DNA from: an uncultured Planctomycetia bacterium
GTDB taxonomy: Bacteria > Planctomycetota > Phycisphaerae > FEN-1346 > JAACEH01
DNA: 64,000 nucleotides
Reading direction: 5' to 3'
Assembly: GCA_903929765.1 (NCBI GenBank)
Contig: CAIYVX010000059.1
Span: 34,366 to 98,365 of the forward strand
The first letter of the stretch is position 1, and every line of letters starts with the position of its first letter. Made by a program: the position numbers and the translations under genes. Below are positions 16,795 to 25,351 of the stretch, one piece after another. Below the pieces are notes generated by a model, which was not told the origin of the DNA, ran no database searches, and saw only the letters and a program-made list of their open reading frames with translations.

Positions 16795-17757
16795 ATGATC
16801 GAAGTGCAGGATCTGACCAAGTATTACGGGGCGTTTCTGGCGGTTGACCGCATCAGTTTCGAGGTGGCCGAGGGCGAGGTCGTCGGCCTCCTGGGGCCCA
16901 ACGGCGCCGGCAAGACCACGGCCATTCGCATGTTGACCTGCTTCATGCCGGCCTCGGCCGGCCGGGCCACGGTCAACGGGTTCGACATCTTTTCCCAGGG
17001 CCTCCAGGTCCGCGAGTCGGTCGGCTACATGCCCGAAAACGTGCCGCTCTACGAGGACATGCGCGTTGGCGAATACCTGACTTTCCGGGCCAGGCTGCGC
17101 GGCCTCGGCCCCGCCAAACGCGACACCCGCGTCGACGAAGTGATCCAGCGCTGCCAGCTCAGCGACCGCCGCCGCCAGATCATCAGGACGCTTTCCAAAG
17201 GCTATCGCCAGCGGGTCGGCCTGGCCGACGCGCTGCTGGCCGACCCCAAGGTGCTGATTCTCGACGAGCCGACCATCGGCCTTGATCCCGGCCAGATTCG
17301 CGAGGCCCGCAAGCTGATTCAGGAACTGGCCCAGCGGCACACGGTTCTCCTGTCGAGCCACATCCTGCCGGAGGTCGAGCAGGTCTGCTCGCGGATCATC
17401 ATGCTCGTGGCCGGGCGGATCGTGGCCAACGGCCGCATCGACGAATTGAAGGGCAGCATCGCCGGGGCGGGGGCGACGGTGCTGGAAGCGCGCGGCTCGG
17501 ACGCCGACGGTACGCGGCGGGCCTTGGCGGCGCTGCACGGCGTCAAAAAAGTCGATCTCTCGCCCGCCGGCGAAAGCGATCTTTTCACCTTCGCCATCGA
17601 AACCGACGGCTCGGACGTCCGCGAAGCTGCGGCGGCGCTGCTGGCCCGGCGCAACTGGACGGTCCGCGACCTCCATCGGGCCAAGTCGACGCTGGAAGAG
17701 TTCTTCGTGCAGAAGGTCGCCGAGCAGGGGCTTTTCAAGGCTGCCGGACGGAGATGA
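16795..17757 (+). CDS. ABC transporter ATP-binding protein (GldA-like)
   Basis: Start chosen at ATG 16795 because CAGGAG lies 8 nt upstream; earlier ATGs lack a site. Walker A is GPNGAGKTT, the signature region LSKGYRQRVGLADALL, Walker B VLILDEPTIGLD, and the H-loop LLSSHILPEVEQ. About 320 aa with the C-terminal extension typical of export-type ABC-2 ATPases. It energises the permease encoded next. Together with the GldF-like permease, GldG-like and DUF4340 proteins it forms the conserved cluster known from Bacteroidetes gliding loci and from planctomycetes. The cargo in planctomycetes is not known to me. Confidence 0.9.
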   Translation: MIEVQDLTKYYGAFLAVDRISFEVAEGEVVGLLGPNGAGKTTAIRMLTCFMPASAGRATVNGFDIFSQGLQVRESVGYMPENVPLYEDMRVGEYLTFRARLRGLGPAKRDTRVDEVIQRCQLSDRRRQIIRTLSKGYRQRVGLADALLADPKVLILDEPTIGLDPGQIREARKLIQELAQRHTVLLSSHILPEVEQVCSRIIMLVAGRIVANGRIDELKGSIAGAGATVLEARGSDADGTRRALAALHGVKKVDLSPAGESDLFTFAIETDGSDVREAAAALLARRNWTVRDLHRAKSTLEEFFVQKVAEQGLFKAAGRR

Positions 17758-17758
17758 T

Positions 17759-17787
17759 TTGTAGGGTGCGTGCTTGCACGCACCATA
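17759..17787. repeat. GTAGGG-type palindrome between the ABC ATPase and permease genes
   Basis: TTGTAGGGTGCGTGCTTGCACGCACC: a self-complementary GGTGCGTGC/GCACGCACC unit with the same TGTAGGGTG lead as the repeats at 28446 and 32095. It could form a hairpin in the operon mRNA. Confidence 0.65.
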
Positions 17788-17808
17788 AAAAGTAAAAGGA
17801 AAACCACT

Positions 17809-18609
17809 ATGTCCAAGACTCTGGCCCTGATGAATCGCGAGCTGCGGGCCTATTTCTATAGCCCCGTGGCCTACGTCGCCCTGGTGGCCCTCTACGCCGT
17901 CCTGGCCGTCTTTCTGCTGGTGCCGGGCCTCCTGTCGCCGCGCGGCTACTTCGAGGCTGGCCAGCCCGCCGAGATGCGAGCCGTCTTCGACACCATGGCC
18001 TACATCCTCGTCTTCATCATGCCCATCCTGACCATGCGGCTCTTGAGCGAGGAGATGAACAAGGGCACCATCGAAACGCTGATGACCGCCCCCGTCACTG
18101 ACACCCAGGTTGTTCTCGGAAAATATCTCGGGGCCATGGGCTTCTATCTCCTGCTGCTCGCCCCTTCGCTCCTTTACCTCGGCCTGCTCGTCGCCTACGG
18201 CAACCCCGACGCCGGGATGATTCTGGCCGGGTACCTGGGCCTCGTGCTGATCGGCATGGTTTACACCGCCGTGGGCCTCTTGACGAGCACTTGCACCCGC
18301 TACGACATCGTCAGCGCCATTGTCGCCCTGTTCGTCCTTGGGACGATCACGCTGCTGTGCACCGTGCTGGCCTGGGGGGCCACGGCCCTGCGGCACCTCG
18401 CCCCCACGGCCGACTGGGCCCGCTGGCTCGTTGACCGGCTCTCCGACTGGGGCCACCGCTTTTTCGAGTACATCAACGTGGCCAAACGGTACCAGGATTT
18501 CAGCCAGGGCAAAATCGCTTTCGACGACGTGACTTATTTCCTCGTCGTCACCGCCCTGGTGCTTTTCATCACGGTCAAGGTACTCGAGAGCCGGAAGTGG
18601 CGGGCGTAA
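17809..18609 (+). CDS. ABC-2 permease (GldF/NosY-like)
   Basis: Begins MSKTLALMNRELRAYFYSPV with AAAGGAAAA before the ATG. A 266-aa protein with about six hydrophobic segments (VAYVALVALYAVLAVFLLV, MAYILVFIMPILTMRLL, GFYLLLLAPSLLYLGLLV, AIVALFVLGTITLLCTVLAW and a final VTALVLFITVKVLE). RLLSEEMNKGTIETLMTAPV is the conserved cytoplasmic loop of this ABC-2 subfamily. It is the membrane channel partner of the preceding ATPase. Confidence 0.88.
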   Translation: MSKTLALMNRELRAYFYSPVAYVALVALYAVLAVFLLVPGLLSPRGYFEAGQPAEMRAVFDTMAYILVFIMPILTMRLLSEEMNKGTIETLMTAPVTDTQVVLGKYLGAMGFYLLLLAPSLLYLGLLVAYGNPDAGMILAGYLGLVLIGMVYTAVGLLTSTCTRYDIVSAIVALFVLGTITLLCTVLAWGATALRHLAPTADWARWLVDRLSDWGHRFFEYINVAKRYQDFSQGKIAFDDVTYFLVVTALVLFITVKVLESRKWRA

Positions 18610-18613
18610 AACA

Positions 18614-18652
18614 GTTAAAAATGCAAAATTAAAAATGAAAAATTAAAAAAGG
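18614..18652. repeat. Heptad array, ATTAAAA class
   Basis: GTTAAAA, ATGCAAA, ATTAAAA, ATGAAAA, ATTAAAA: five exact 7-nt steps in the 82-nt spacer inside the ABC operon. Confidence 0.75.
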
Positions 18653-18691
18653 CAAAAAAGAAAACAGGGGCCTTGAACCCCGGAGAAGAAT

Positions 18692-20914
18692 ATGGCAGAA
18701 GAAAAAAACCGCGAATCAAAAAGCGAAAACGCCCCCCGCCGCGGCCCGCGCCGCTTCCTGATCGGGGCCAACGTCGTCGTCTCCGTCCTACTCGTCGCCG
18801 CCCTGGTCGTCGCCGCCAACTTCATCGCCTGGTGGCTCACCTCCCGCTACGACCTGACCGCCGACGCCACCGTCGGCCACCAGAACAGTTTCTCCAGCCG
18901 CACGAAAATCCTGCTCCAGAAGCTCGACCAGCCCGTTCATATCACCTCCCTCTACACCGCCGAACCCAAAGACGCCCCCGCCGCCGAACGGAAGCGCCGC
19001 GTCGAAGATTTGCTCCACCTCTACCGCGCCGCCAACAGCCGCTACGTCGAGGTCGAGTTTGTCGATCCGACCGACAACCCGGCCGCCTTCCACGTCGTGG
19101 CCAAGCGAATCACCGACGACTACGCCGGTGAAGCCAAGCCCTACGTCGCCGCCATCGGCGATTTCCTGAAGTTCAAGACGGAACTCCAGCGCACCATGCT
19201 GGCCGAGAAGGAGCGCTATGCCGCCATTGGCCGCGACCCGGAAGCCTCCGCCGACCTGAAGACGCTGATGCACGGTTTGACCGAAGCTCTGGGCCAACTG
19301 ATCGCCAAGAACGACGAGGTCGAGCGCAGCATCGAAACCTGGACCTCCGGCGGGGCGAGCCTGCCCGGCGCGACCGCCGACAAGGAGGGTGAGAAGAAAA
19401 AGGAAGAGCCGGCCGGCCTCGGCATCCCCGACTATGCCAAGGCGACCAGCACCATCGCCTCCCTGGCCGACGCCACCGCCCAACTGCTCGACCAGATCGG
19501 GGAACTGATCAACAAGCAACTCCAGGTCGAAGGGCTGAGGATGCCGCAAACCCTTCGCCACGACCTTCAGGGGGCCGACGCCCGCTACAAGGAGATTAAG
19601 GATCGCCTGCTGGCCCTCTCCAAGCAGGCCACCCAACTCAAGCCCCTGGAACTCGACACGGTCCGCAACGCCCTGTCGCTGGACGCGATCATCGTCGAGG
19701 CCGGCGGCCAGGTCCGCGTCGTCGGCTACGAAGAAATGTGGCCGGCGCCGCCGGGGGCCTCGCGCATCGACCCGACCGTCGAGCGCCGCTTCAACGGCGA
19801 GGACGTGCTGAGCGCCGCCCTGACCCGCGCCGTCTCCCACAATCGCGTCTCCGCCGTTTTCGTCCAGTCCGGCGGCATGCCGGTCAGCGAGTTCTACGGC
19901 CGCTACACCGAAATGGTCGAGCGGCTGAAGCGGGCGAATTTTGAAGTCGCCACCTGGGACGTGGCCCGGTCGCACGAGCCGCCCAAAGTCGCCGGAACTT
20001 CCTCCTCGGTTTACATTCTCATGGCCCCGGAGCCGCCCGATCAGCAGCGGCCCACGCCGCCGCCGACGCCCGACCAGTACCAGAGCGTGACCGATCTGGT
20101 GAACGCCGGCGGCCGGGCGTTGGTTTTTTGCCGGGCCAGGATGTCGCCGATGATACCCGAAATTCCCTACACCGATCTGTTGCACAAGTGGGGCATCAAT
20201 GCCCGCACCGACCTGCTCACGGTCACGTCCTATCCGATTAACGAGAACGAGAAAAACGGCCGCGCGCCGTTCCTCGACACCACGGCCTATCCGTCCGAAA
20301 GCGACTTCAAGTCGCCGCACGCGATCATCAAACCGCTCGAGGGGATCAAGGCCCGCTTCATCGGTCCGGTGCCGCTGGAGTTGGCCCAGCCGCTGCCGGC
20401 CGGCGTCGAGGTCTGGCCGCTGGTGGCCACGCCGCGCCGCCCCGACATCTGGGCCGACAAGGACATTCAGGAAGTCATGCAGAGTCACCCCGGCGCTTTC
20501 AAGAAGGGTGAGGATCTCCCTTCGCCCTACACCGTGGCCGTCGCCGCGGTGCGGACGGCCAATGTCGCCTCGGGCGCCGCCGCTCCGGCTGCGACGAATA
20601 AATCAGCCGCCAAGCTGGTCGTCTTCGGCGACGATTTCTTCGCCAGCGACGAACTCATGCGGGCCTCTCTGAGCATGACCGCCAAACGCGAACTCGTCCT
20701 CCTCGACAACCCGGCCAACGGCGAAATCGTCGTCAACGCCATGCTCTGGCTCTCCGACCAGCAGGACCTGATCGCCGTCAGCGCCAAGGCTCAGGAAGCC
20801 CGCCGCCTGGGCGTTCTGCCGTCGTGGCTCAGTTGGGGCCTGCCCATTGGCATCCCGGTCGTTGTGATCCTTCTGGGCCTCATTGTTTATATGGTCCGTT
20901 CTCGCGCGAGGTAA
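18692..20914 (+). CDS. GldG-family ABC auxiliary protein
   Basis: A 740-aa protein with GGAG upstream of ATG. A basic N-terminus is followed by one membrane segment (IGANVVVSVLLVAALVVAAN); then YDLTADATVGHQNSFSSRTK matches the GldG-type start (sequence resembling DLT...YSLS..T). A large extracytoplasmic ABC_transp_aux-like region follows, with coiled-coil stretches about 150-320 and the FVQSGGMPVSEFYGRY block. A second membrane helix lies at the extreme C-terminus (WGLPIGIPVVVILLGLIVYM). It probably forms the periplasmic part of the transporter. The stop is 7 nt before the next ATG, so the operon is tight. Confidence 0.85.
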   Translation: MAEEKNRESKSENAPRRGPRRFLIGANVVVSVLLVAALVVAANFIAWWLTSRYDLTADATVGHQNSFSSRTKILLQKLDQPVHITSLYTAEPKDAPAAERKRRVEDLLHLYRAANSRYVEVEFVDPTDNPAAFHVVAKRITDDYAGEAKPYVAAIGDFLKFKTELQRTMLAEKERYAAIGRDPEASADLKTLMHGLTEALGQLIAKNDEVERSIETWTSGGASLPGATADKEGEKKKEEPAGLGIPDYAKATSTIASLADATAQLLDQIGELINKQLQVEGLRMPQTLRHDLQGADARYKEIKDRLLALSKQATQLKPLELDTVRNALSLDAIIVEAGGQVRVVGYEEMWPAPPGASRIDPTVERRFNGEDVLSAALTRAVSHNRVSAVFVQSGGMPVSEFYGRYTEMVERLKRANFEVATWDVARSHEPPKVAGTSSSVYILMAPEPPDQQRPTPPPTPDQYQSVTDLVNAGGRALVFCRARMSPMIPEIPYTDLLHKWGINARTDLLTVTSYPINENEKNGRAPFLDTTAYPSESDFKSPHAIIKPLEGIKARFIGPVPLELAQPLPAGVEVWPLVATPRRPDIWADKDIQEVMQSHPGAFKKGEDLPSPYTVAVAAVRTANVASGAAAPAATNKSAAKLVVFGDDFFASDELMRASLSMTAKRELVLLDNPANGEIVVNAMLWLSDQQDLIAVSAKAQEARRLGVLPSWLSWGLPIGIPVVVILLGLIVYMVRSRAR

Positions 20915-20921
20915 TTTAAAT

Positions 20922-23186
20922 ATGAACTCTAAAACCACCATCATTCTCGCCCTGCTCCTGGCCGTCGCCGGCGTGGCCGTTCTGGCCATCGTCAAATCCG
21001 CCGCGCCCGAGCACAAACCGACGCTCTCCTCCGTCCGCATCTTCCCGGACTCTAAGCCCGAAGACGTCGCGAGCATCACGCTCTCGCGTTCCGGCCCGCT
21101 CGGAACCGTCTCGCTGACCCTCTCCTCCGGCAAGTGGGTTCTGACCGCGCCGGTCCACGCCCCCGCCGACGCCTACCAGGCCGGCGACCTGGCTCGCCAA
21201 CTCGCCGAACTCTCCTTCTCCCGCGCCGTCGCCCTCACTCCCGCCTCCACCGCCGAGTTCGGCCTCCAGCCGCCCGCCGCCACCGTCAAATTCACCTCCG
21301 CCGGCAAAAATCACGAACTTCTCGTCGGCAACGACGTCGGTTTCGGCTCGCAACAGTTCACCTACGTCACCACGCCCGGGGCCAAAGAAGCTTACCTCAT
21401 CAAAGGCACACTCCGCACGCTGGCTGTGGACGAAGTCGCCAATTTCCGCACCAAAACCATGATCGAAACCGGCGGCGAACTGGTCGGCCTCTCCCTCTCG
21501 CGCAGCGGCTACACCATCGCCGCCGAAAAAACCGCCGCCGGCTGGACCATCGCCCAGCCCGTCCGCACGCGCGGCGACAAGGCGGCGCTCGACGCCCTGG
21601 CCCTTTCCGCCCAGGGCCTCACCGCCGGGGCCTTCATCACCAACGACCTCTCCGACCTCGCCAAATTCGGCCTCGACCAGCCGCGCCTGACCGTCGTCCT
21701 CTCCCTGAACTCTCCCGTCCCGCCCGCGTCCGCCGCAACTTCCGCCACCAAACCCGCCGCCGCCCAACTCCGCAACGTCGCCATCGAAATCGGCGGCTAC
21801 GCCGACCTCCAGAAGTCCAATCGTTACGCCCTGGTCCTGGGCACGCCGTCGGTCATCTCGCTCCCCGAGGCAAAAGTCCGTGACCTCGATAAGGATTTAT
21901 TCACCCTCCGCGACAAGCGGGTCCTGGCCGCCGATCCGGAGCAGATTGAAAAACTCGTCCTCAATCTCGAGGGCAATTCCGTGACCCTCGAACGCCAGGA
22001 CGGCAAGTGGAACATCACCGCCCCGGAAAAAGCCCCCGCCGACGCCGATGAAGTTTCTTCGCTCCTGGCGCACCTGGACAATCTCAAGACAAAGCAGTTC
22101 GCCGACAAGGCCGATCTCAAGGACAAGGCCTACGGCCTCGAACCGCCCTACGGCACCATCACCTATCGCGCTCGCGGCCAGACCGCCGACACGACCGTGA
22201 CCATCGGCAAGAACAAGAGCGGCGAGTTGTGGACCGCTGAATCCGGGGCCTCCTCCGTCGGCCGCATCGATAGCGCCGGCCTGGCCGATTGCAAGAAAAC
22301 CTGGCTCGACCTGCGCAGCCGCACGGTTTTCAAGCTTGCTCCGGGCCAGACGATTTCGCAGATTACATGGTCCCATAGCGGAGAAAAAGTGACCATCGAA
22401 CGTCTCTCCGCTACGGGCAGCGATTGGACCATGGCCTCCCCGACTAAAATGGACCTGGACGGCGAGAAAGTGGCTAAGCTGGTCGAAGCCCTGTCGAACC
22501 TCAACGCTAAGAAATGGGTGGCAAAGGGTGAAAAGGCCGCTGACTACGGCCTCGACCACCCGCAGATCAATTTGTCCGTAACGATCACGGGCATGGTAGT
22601 AGGTTTCGAAGACAAGGCCATGATGCTTTCCATCGCAGAGAAAAATGGAATGCTAGTCGCCCAGAAGTTTAGGCCTTCAATAGTTCTCAGCAACATTCCG
22701 ACCGTATTGCCTCTCATCTTCGAACTCGACCGCTCCCTCCTCGACCTCCTCTCCCAGCCGATGTGGAAAGGCCCCTGGCTCGATTTCGACAAGGAGCGCG
22801 TCACGCACCTGGAAATCGCCGGCCCCAGTCTCACCGTCACGTTCCTCCGCACCGGCCAGGAATGGTCGAGCGATCAGAGCGATCTTCAGGCCAATTCGAT
22901 GCGCGTCAACTGGTACCTGAGTGACCTGGCCGGGCTGGAAGTCGCCCGCGTGGTCCGCTATGCCGCCAAGGACTTGGCCGAGTTCGGCCTCGACAAACCG
23001 GCCTGGCGGATTCGCCTCAAGGGCCTGACCGTCGATAAGACGCTGCTGGTCTCCGAAAAAGGTCCGACCGGCGGCGACCGTTACGCCACCATCGCCGGCT
23101 CCAACCTCATCGTCGTCCTCGACGCCACGCAGTTCGCCCGGATCGTCAAGGATCAGAGCTACTTCCGGGCCGGTGGCAACGAATAG
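20922..23186 (+). CDS. DUF4340 repeat protein of the GldG cluster
   Basis: Start ATG 20922 (MNSKTTIILALLLAVAGVAVLAI) is favoured over upstream codons because it begins a signal anchor 8 nt after the GldG-like stop. The 754-aa product contains several copies of the DUF4340 unit (blocks such as WVLTAPVHAPADAYQAGDLA, WNITAPEKAPADADEVSSLL, DWTMASPTKMDLDGEKVAKL, each followed by FADKAD-, EFGLDKP-like phrases). DUF4340 proteins accompany GldFG-type transporters and are thought to be extracytoplasmic beta-rich proteins. Function unknown; association with the ABC transporter is clear from the operon. Confidence 0.85.
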   Translation: MNSKTTIILALLLAVAGVAVLAIVKSAAPEHKPTLSSVRIFPDSKPEDVASITLSRSGPLGTVSLTLSSGKWVLTAPVHAPADAYQAGDLARQLAELSFSRAVALTPASTAEFGLQPPAATVKFTSAGKNHELLVGNDVGFGSQQFTYVTTPGAKEAYLIKGTLRTLAVDEVANFRTKTMIETGGELVGLSLSRSGYTIAAEKTAAGWTIAQPVRTRGDKAALDALALSAQGLTAGAFITNDLSDLAKFGLDQPRLTVVLSLNSPVPPASAATSATKPAAAQLRNVAIEIGGYADLQKSNRYALVLGTPSVISLPEAKVRDLDKDLFTLRDKRVLAADPEQIEKLVLNLEGNSVTLERQDGKWNITAPEKAPADADEVSSLLAHLDNLKTKQFADKADLKDKAYGLEPPYGTITYRARGQTADTTVTIGKNKSGELWTAESGASSVGRIDSAGLADCKKTWLDLRSRTVFKLAPGQTISQITWSHSGEKVTIERLSATGSDWTMASPTKMDLDGEKVAKLVEALSNLNAKKWVAKGEKAADYGLDHPQINLSVTITGMVVGFEDKAMMLSIAEKNGMLVAQKFRPSIVLSNIPTVLPLIFELDRSLLDLLSQPMWKGPWLDFDKERVTHLEIAGPSLTVTFLRTGQEWSSDQSDLQANSMRVNWYLSDLAGLEVARVVRYAAKDLAEFGLDKPAWRIRLKGLTVDKTLLVSEKGPTGGDRYATIAGSNLIVVLDATQFARIVKDQSYFRAGGNE

Positions 23187-23220
23187 CCCTGTTTCTTCTT
23201 CAGCCCGCTCCCTTAACGGT

Positions 23221-23254
23221 GGGTGGCATGGTCCGGCGCAGACGGGCCATGAAT
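23221..23254. repeat. Family B repeat copy
   Basis: GGGTGGCATGG-TCCGGCGCAGACGG-GCCATGAATG, forward orientation, directly after the ABC operon. Confidence 0.75.
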
Positions 23255-23290
23255 GAAAGACGTGTGGCCCGGAGGTCATTTCTGTTTTTA

Positions 23291-23314
23291 CTGACCACTG
23301 CCCACTAACCACTA
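23291..23314. repeat. Heptad array, CTGACCA class
   Basis: CTGACCA, CTGCCCA, CTAACCA, CTA: three full 7-mers, just upstream of the next promoter. Confidence 0.65.
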
Positions 23315-23329
23315 TTTCCTACCGAAAGC

Positions 23330-23357
23330 TTGCAATTCCAAGCCGGGATTGTATAAT
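23330..23357 (+). promoter_or_regulatory. Promoter for the TPR-alphaCTD gene
   Basis: TTGCAA (23330-23335), 16-nt spacer, perfect TATAAT (23352-23357). Confidence 0.65.
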
Positions 23358-23417
23358 CACGGGTTCGCCGGTTGGTTGGCAGCCGGGGGAATCACTGCGC
23401 AGGAGGACTTTGGCACT

Positions 23418-24428
23418 ATGGTTGACATGGTCAAAACGACGGACGAGTTGCGTACCAAGGGCAAAGCGGCGGAGGCCCTGGCAGCGCTCGAGAAGGCCCC
23501 CAAGTCCGAGCAGAACACCGCGCCCTGGCACTACGCCCGCGGCCGGACGTTGGAAGATCTCGGTCGCTACGACGATGCCCTGGAGGCCTACGAGGCCGCC
23601 TTGGCGAAAAATGACAAGTTCCGCGCCGCCCGGCTGCGTCTGGCCTTCCTGGCCGACCTGCGCGGCGACGAAGCCAAGGCCCTCAGGTGCTACGAAAAGT
23701 GCGTCGAGCAATGGCCGCGCGACGAGTTGGCCCTGCTGAACCTCGGCACGCTCTACGAGGAATACGGGTTCCAGGATCCGACCTATTACGAAAAAGCGGT
23801 CCAGTGCTATCGCCAGGTGCTGGCCTTCAATCCCAACCACACCCGGGCCCGGCTCGGCCTGCGCGACGCCCAGGCCACCAAGAACATGTTCTACGACGAG
23901 GAGCAGGAACGCCGCCGCGACAAACGCAACCAGGTCATGGAAATTCCGATCACCGATTTCGAACTTTCCGTTCGCAGCCGCAACTGTCTGCGGAAGATGA
24001 ACGTCTTCACCCTGGGCGATCTGGTCATGCACACCGAGGCCGACCTGCTGGCCTACAAGAATTTCGGCGAAACCAGTCTGACCGAAATCAAGGAAATGCT
24101 GACCCAGCACGGGCTTTATCTGGGCATAGGCCTGGAGCACACGGGTGCGGCGCCGGCGGTGGTTCGCCAGGCCGTGCCCACGCCGGCGGAGGTCAGCGCC
24201 GCTCAGGAAGAGGCCGAGACGCGGGCCGCTGTCGCCGAAATGCTCCTCGACGGCATCGAGTTCTCCGTCCGCTGCCGCAAGTGTTTCACCAAGCTGGGCC
24301 TCAAGACCCTCGGCGACCTGGCCAACTTCTCCGAAACGGAGTTGATGGACCTCAAGAACTTCGGGCAGACTTCGCTCACCGAGATCAAGCAGAAGTTGCA
24401 CCGCTACGGCCTGAACATGAAGGAATAG
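23418..24428 (+). CDS. TPR protein fused to two RNA polymerase alpha C-terminal domains
   Basis: ATG 23418 has AGGAGG at 23401-23406. The 336-aa product has TPR-like helices (residues about 10-160: WHYARGRTLEDLGRYDDALE, ALLNLGTLYEEYGFQDP), then two copies of the RpoA C-terminal fold. The first has DFELSVRSRNCLRKMNVFTL and KNFGETSLTEIKEML; the second, after a ~45-residue Ala/Glu linker, has GIEFSVRCRKCFTKLGLKTL and KNFGQTSLTEIKQKL. The helix-hairpin-helix NFGxTSLxEI of alphaCTD binds UP-element DNA and activators in RNA polymerase. There is no alpha N-terminal domain, so it is not a core subunit. I infer a DNA- or polymerase-interacting regulator; similar proteins are known from planctomycete genomes without an assigned role. 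Confidence 0.85.
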   Translation: MVDMVKTTDELRTKGKAAEALAALEKAPKSEQNTAPWHYARGRTLEDLGRYDDALEAYEAALAKNDKFRAARLRLAFLADLRGDEAKALRCYEKCVEQWPRDELALLNLGTLYEEYGFQDPTYYEKAVQCYRQVLAFNPNHTRARLGLRDAQATKNMFYDEEQERRRDKRNQVMEIPITDFELSVRSRNCLRKMNVFTLGDLVMHTEADLLAYKNFGETSLTEIKEMLTQHGLYLGIGLEHTGAAPAVVRQAVPTPAEVSAAQEEAETRAAVAEMLLDGIEFSVRCRKCFTKLGLKTLGDLANFSETELMDLKNFGQTSLTEIKQKLHRYGLNMKE

Positions 24429-24444
24429 GGCGGGGGTTGTTGTT

Positions 24445-24495
24445 TCACCCCTCTCCCTTGGGAGAGGGTGGCCCGCCGGGCCGGGTGAGGGGTTG
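24445..24495. repeat. Family D repeat (CACCCCTCTCCC type)
   Basis: TTCACCCCTCTCCC-TTGGGAGAGGGT then GGCCCGCCGGGCC and GGGTGAGGGGTT. Shorter copies at 31939-31979 and, inverted, 58831-58857. This intergenic repeat type is widespread in bacteria. Confidence 0.8.
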
Positions 24496-24546
24496 TGGCG
24501 AGGAATCCTTCGCCGGGTGGAAGCCCTTCCGAAAGTTGTGATACCG

Positions 24547-25104
24547 ATGTCAATCTTGCTCCACATTTGTTGTGCGCCGTGCCTGCTCGGCCCGCTCGAC
24601 GAGCTGCGCCGCGCTGGCTTTGTCGGCTATTTTTACAACCCCAACACTCACCCCCTGATCGAGTTCCGCCGGCGGCTCAAGGCGGTCCAGGTTCTCGCCG
24701 AACAGGAGCGGTTCGACCTGGTTTGCGACGAGCAATACGGCCTGACGAAGTTTCTTGAGACCGTCGATTGGCGCGGGCCGAATCGTTGCCGCGATTGCTA
24801 CCGGCTCCGCCTCCGCGCCGCCGCAAATCTGGCCCGCGAGCGCGGCTGCGAGGCCTTCACTACCACGCTCCTGGTCAGCATCTACCAGAACCACGAGGCC
24901 TTGCGCCAGGTCGGCCAGGAAGTTGCCGCCGAAACCGGCGTGCCTTTTGTCTATCACGACTGGCGGCCGCTGGCCGATAACGGACGCCAGGCGGCCAAGA
25001 GCCGCAGCCTCTATCGCCAGCAGTATTGCGGCTGCGTCTTCTCCGAGTTCGACCGCTACAAGAACGCGTCTTTGCACCTCCACCGTCCGGGGGAAACGCC
25101 GTAG
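24547..25104 (+). CDS. queH: Epoxyqueuosine reductase QueH
   Basis: Last step of queuosine synthesis: reduction of epoxyqueuosine in tRNA, using an iron-sulfur cluster. The DUF208/QueH signatures are all present: HICCAPC at the N-terminus (CC at residues 8-9, C12), GYFYNPNTHPLIEFRRR, NRCRDCYRLRL, FTTTLLVSIYQNHE and the late QQYCGC. At 185 aa it has normal family length. ATG 24547 starts directly before the CC motif as in homologues. The tgt gene of the same pathway lies 1.7 kb downstream on the same strand. This is the non-orthologous QueH, not the cobalamin-dependent QueG. Confidence 0.94.
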   Translation: MSILLHICCAPCLLGPLDELRRAGFVGYFYNPNTHPLIEFRRRLKAVQVLAEQERFDLVCDEQYGLTKFLETVDWRGPNRCRDCYRLRLRAAANLARERGCEAFTTTLLVSIYQNHEALRQVGQEVAAETGVPFVYHDWRPLADNGRQAAKSRSLYRQQYCGCVFSEFDRYKNASLHLHRPGETP

Positions 25105-25181
25105 TTTCCGGGGGTGGGCCGTTTCGGCGCAGGCGGGCCAGGACGAATAATGTTTGCTCTGGAAAGGTCGGGAAGACACGG

Positions 25182-25298
25182 AAACAGCGAATATCAAATA
25201 TCCAACACTCAATATCCAATCATCAAGTCAGACTCCCGATCCGGAATCTGCACTTCATGATTGGATATTGGTTATTCGATATTGGATATTCGCCGTTG
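25182..25298. repeat. Heptad inverted element, copy A4
   Basis: Left arm AATATCA, AATATCC, AACACTC, AATATCC, AATCATC; centre CCGGAATCTGCACTT; right arm begins CATGATTGGATATTGG and includes an AATATCG variant. Lies between queH and the SpoIID gene. Confidence 0.85.
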
Positions 25299-25351
25299 TT
25301 TTGCTTTTGCCGGGAAAGCCCAGCCGGCCCGGTTGCGACTTGGATGAGAAT

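Noticed and set aside
24445..24495. Intrinsic terminator formed by the family D repeat
   Set aside because: The hairpin CCTCTCCC/GGGAGAGG has no T-run at this copy and the element is dispersed in both orientations.
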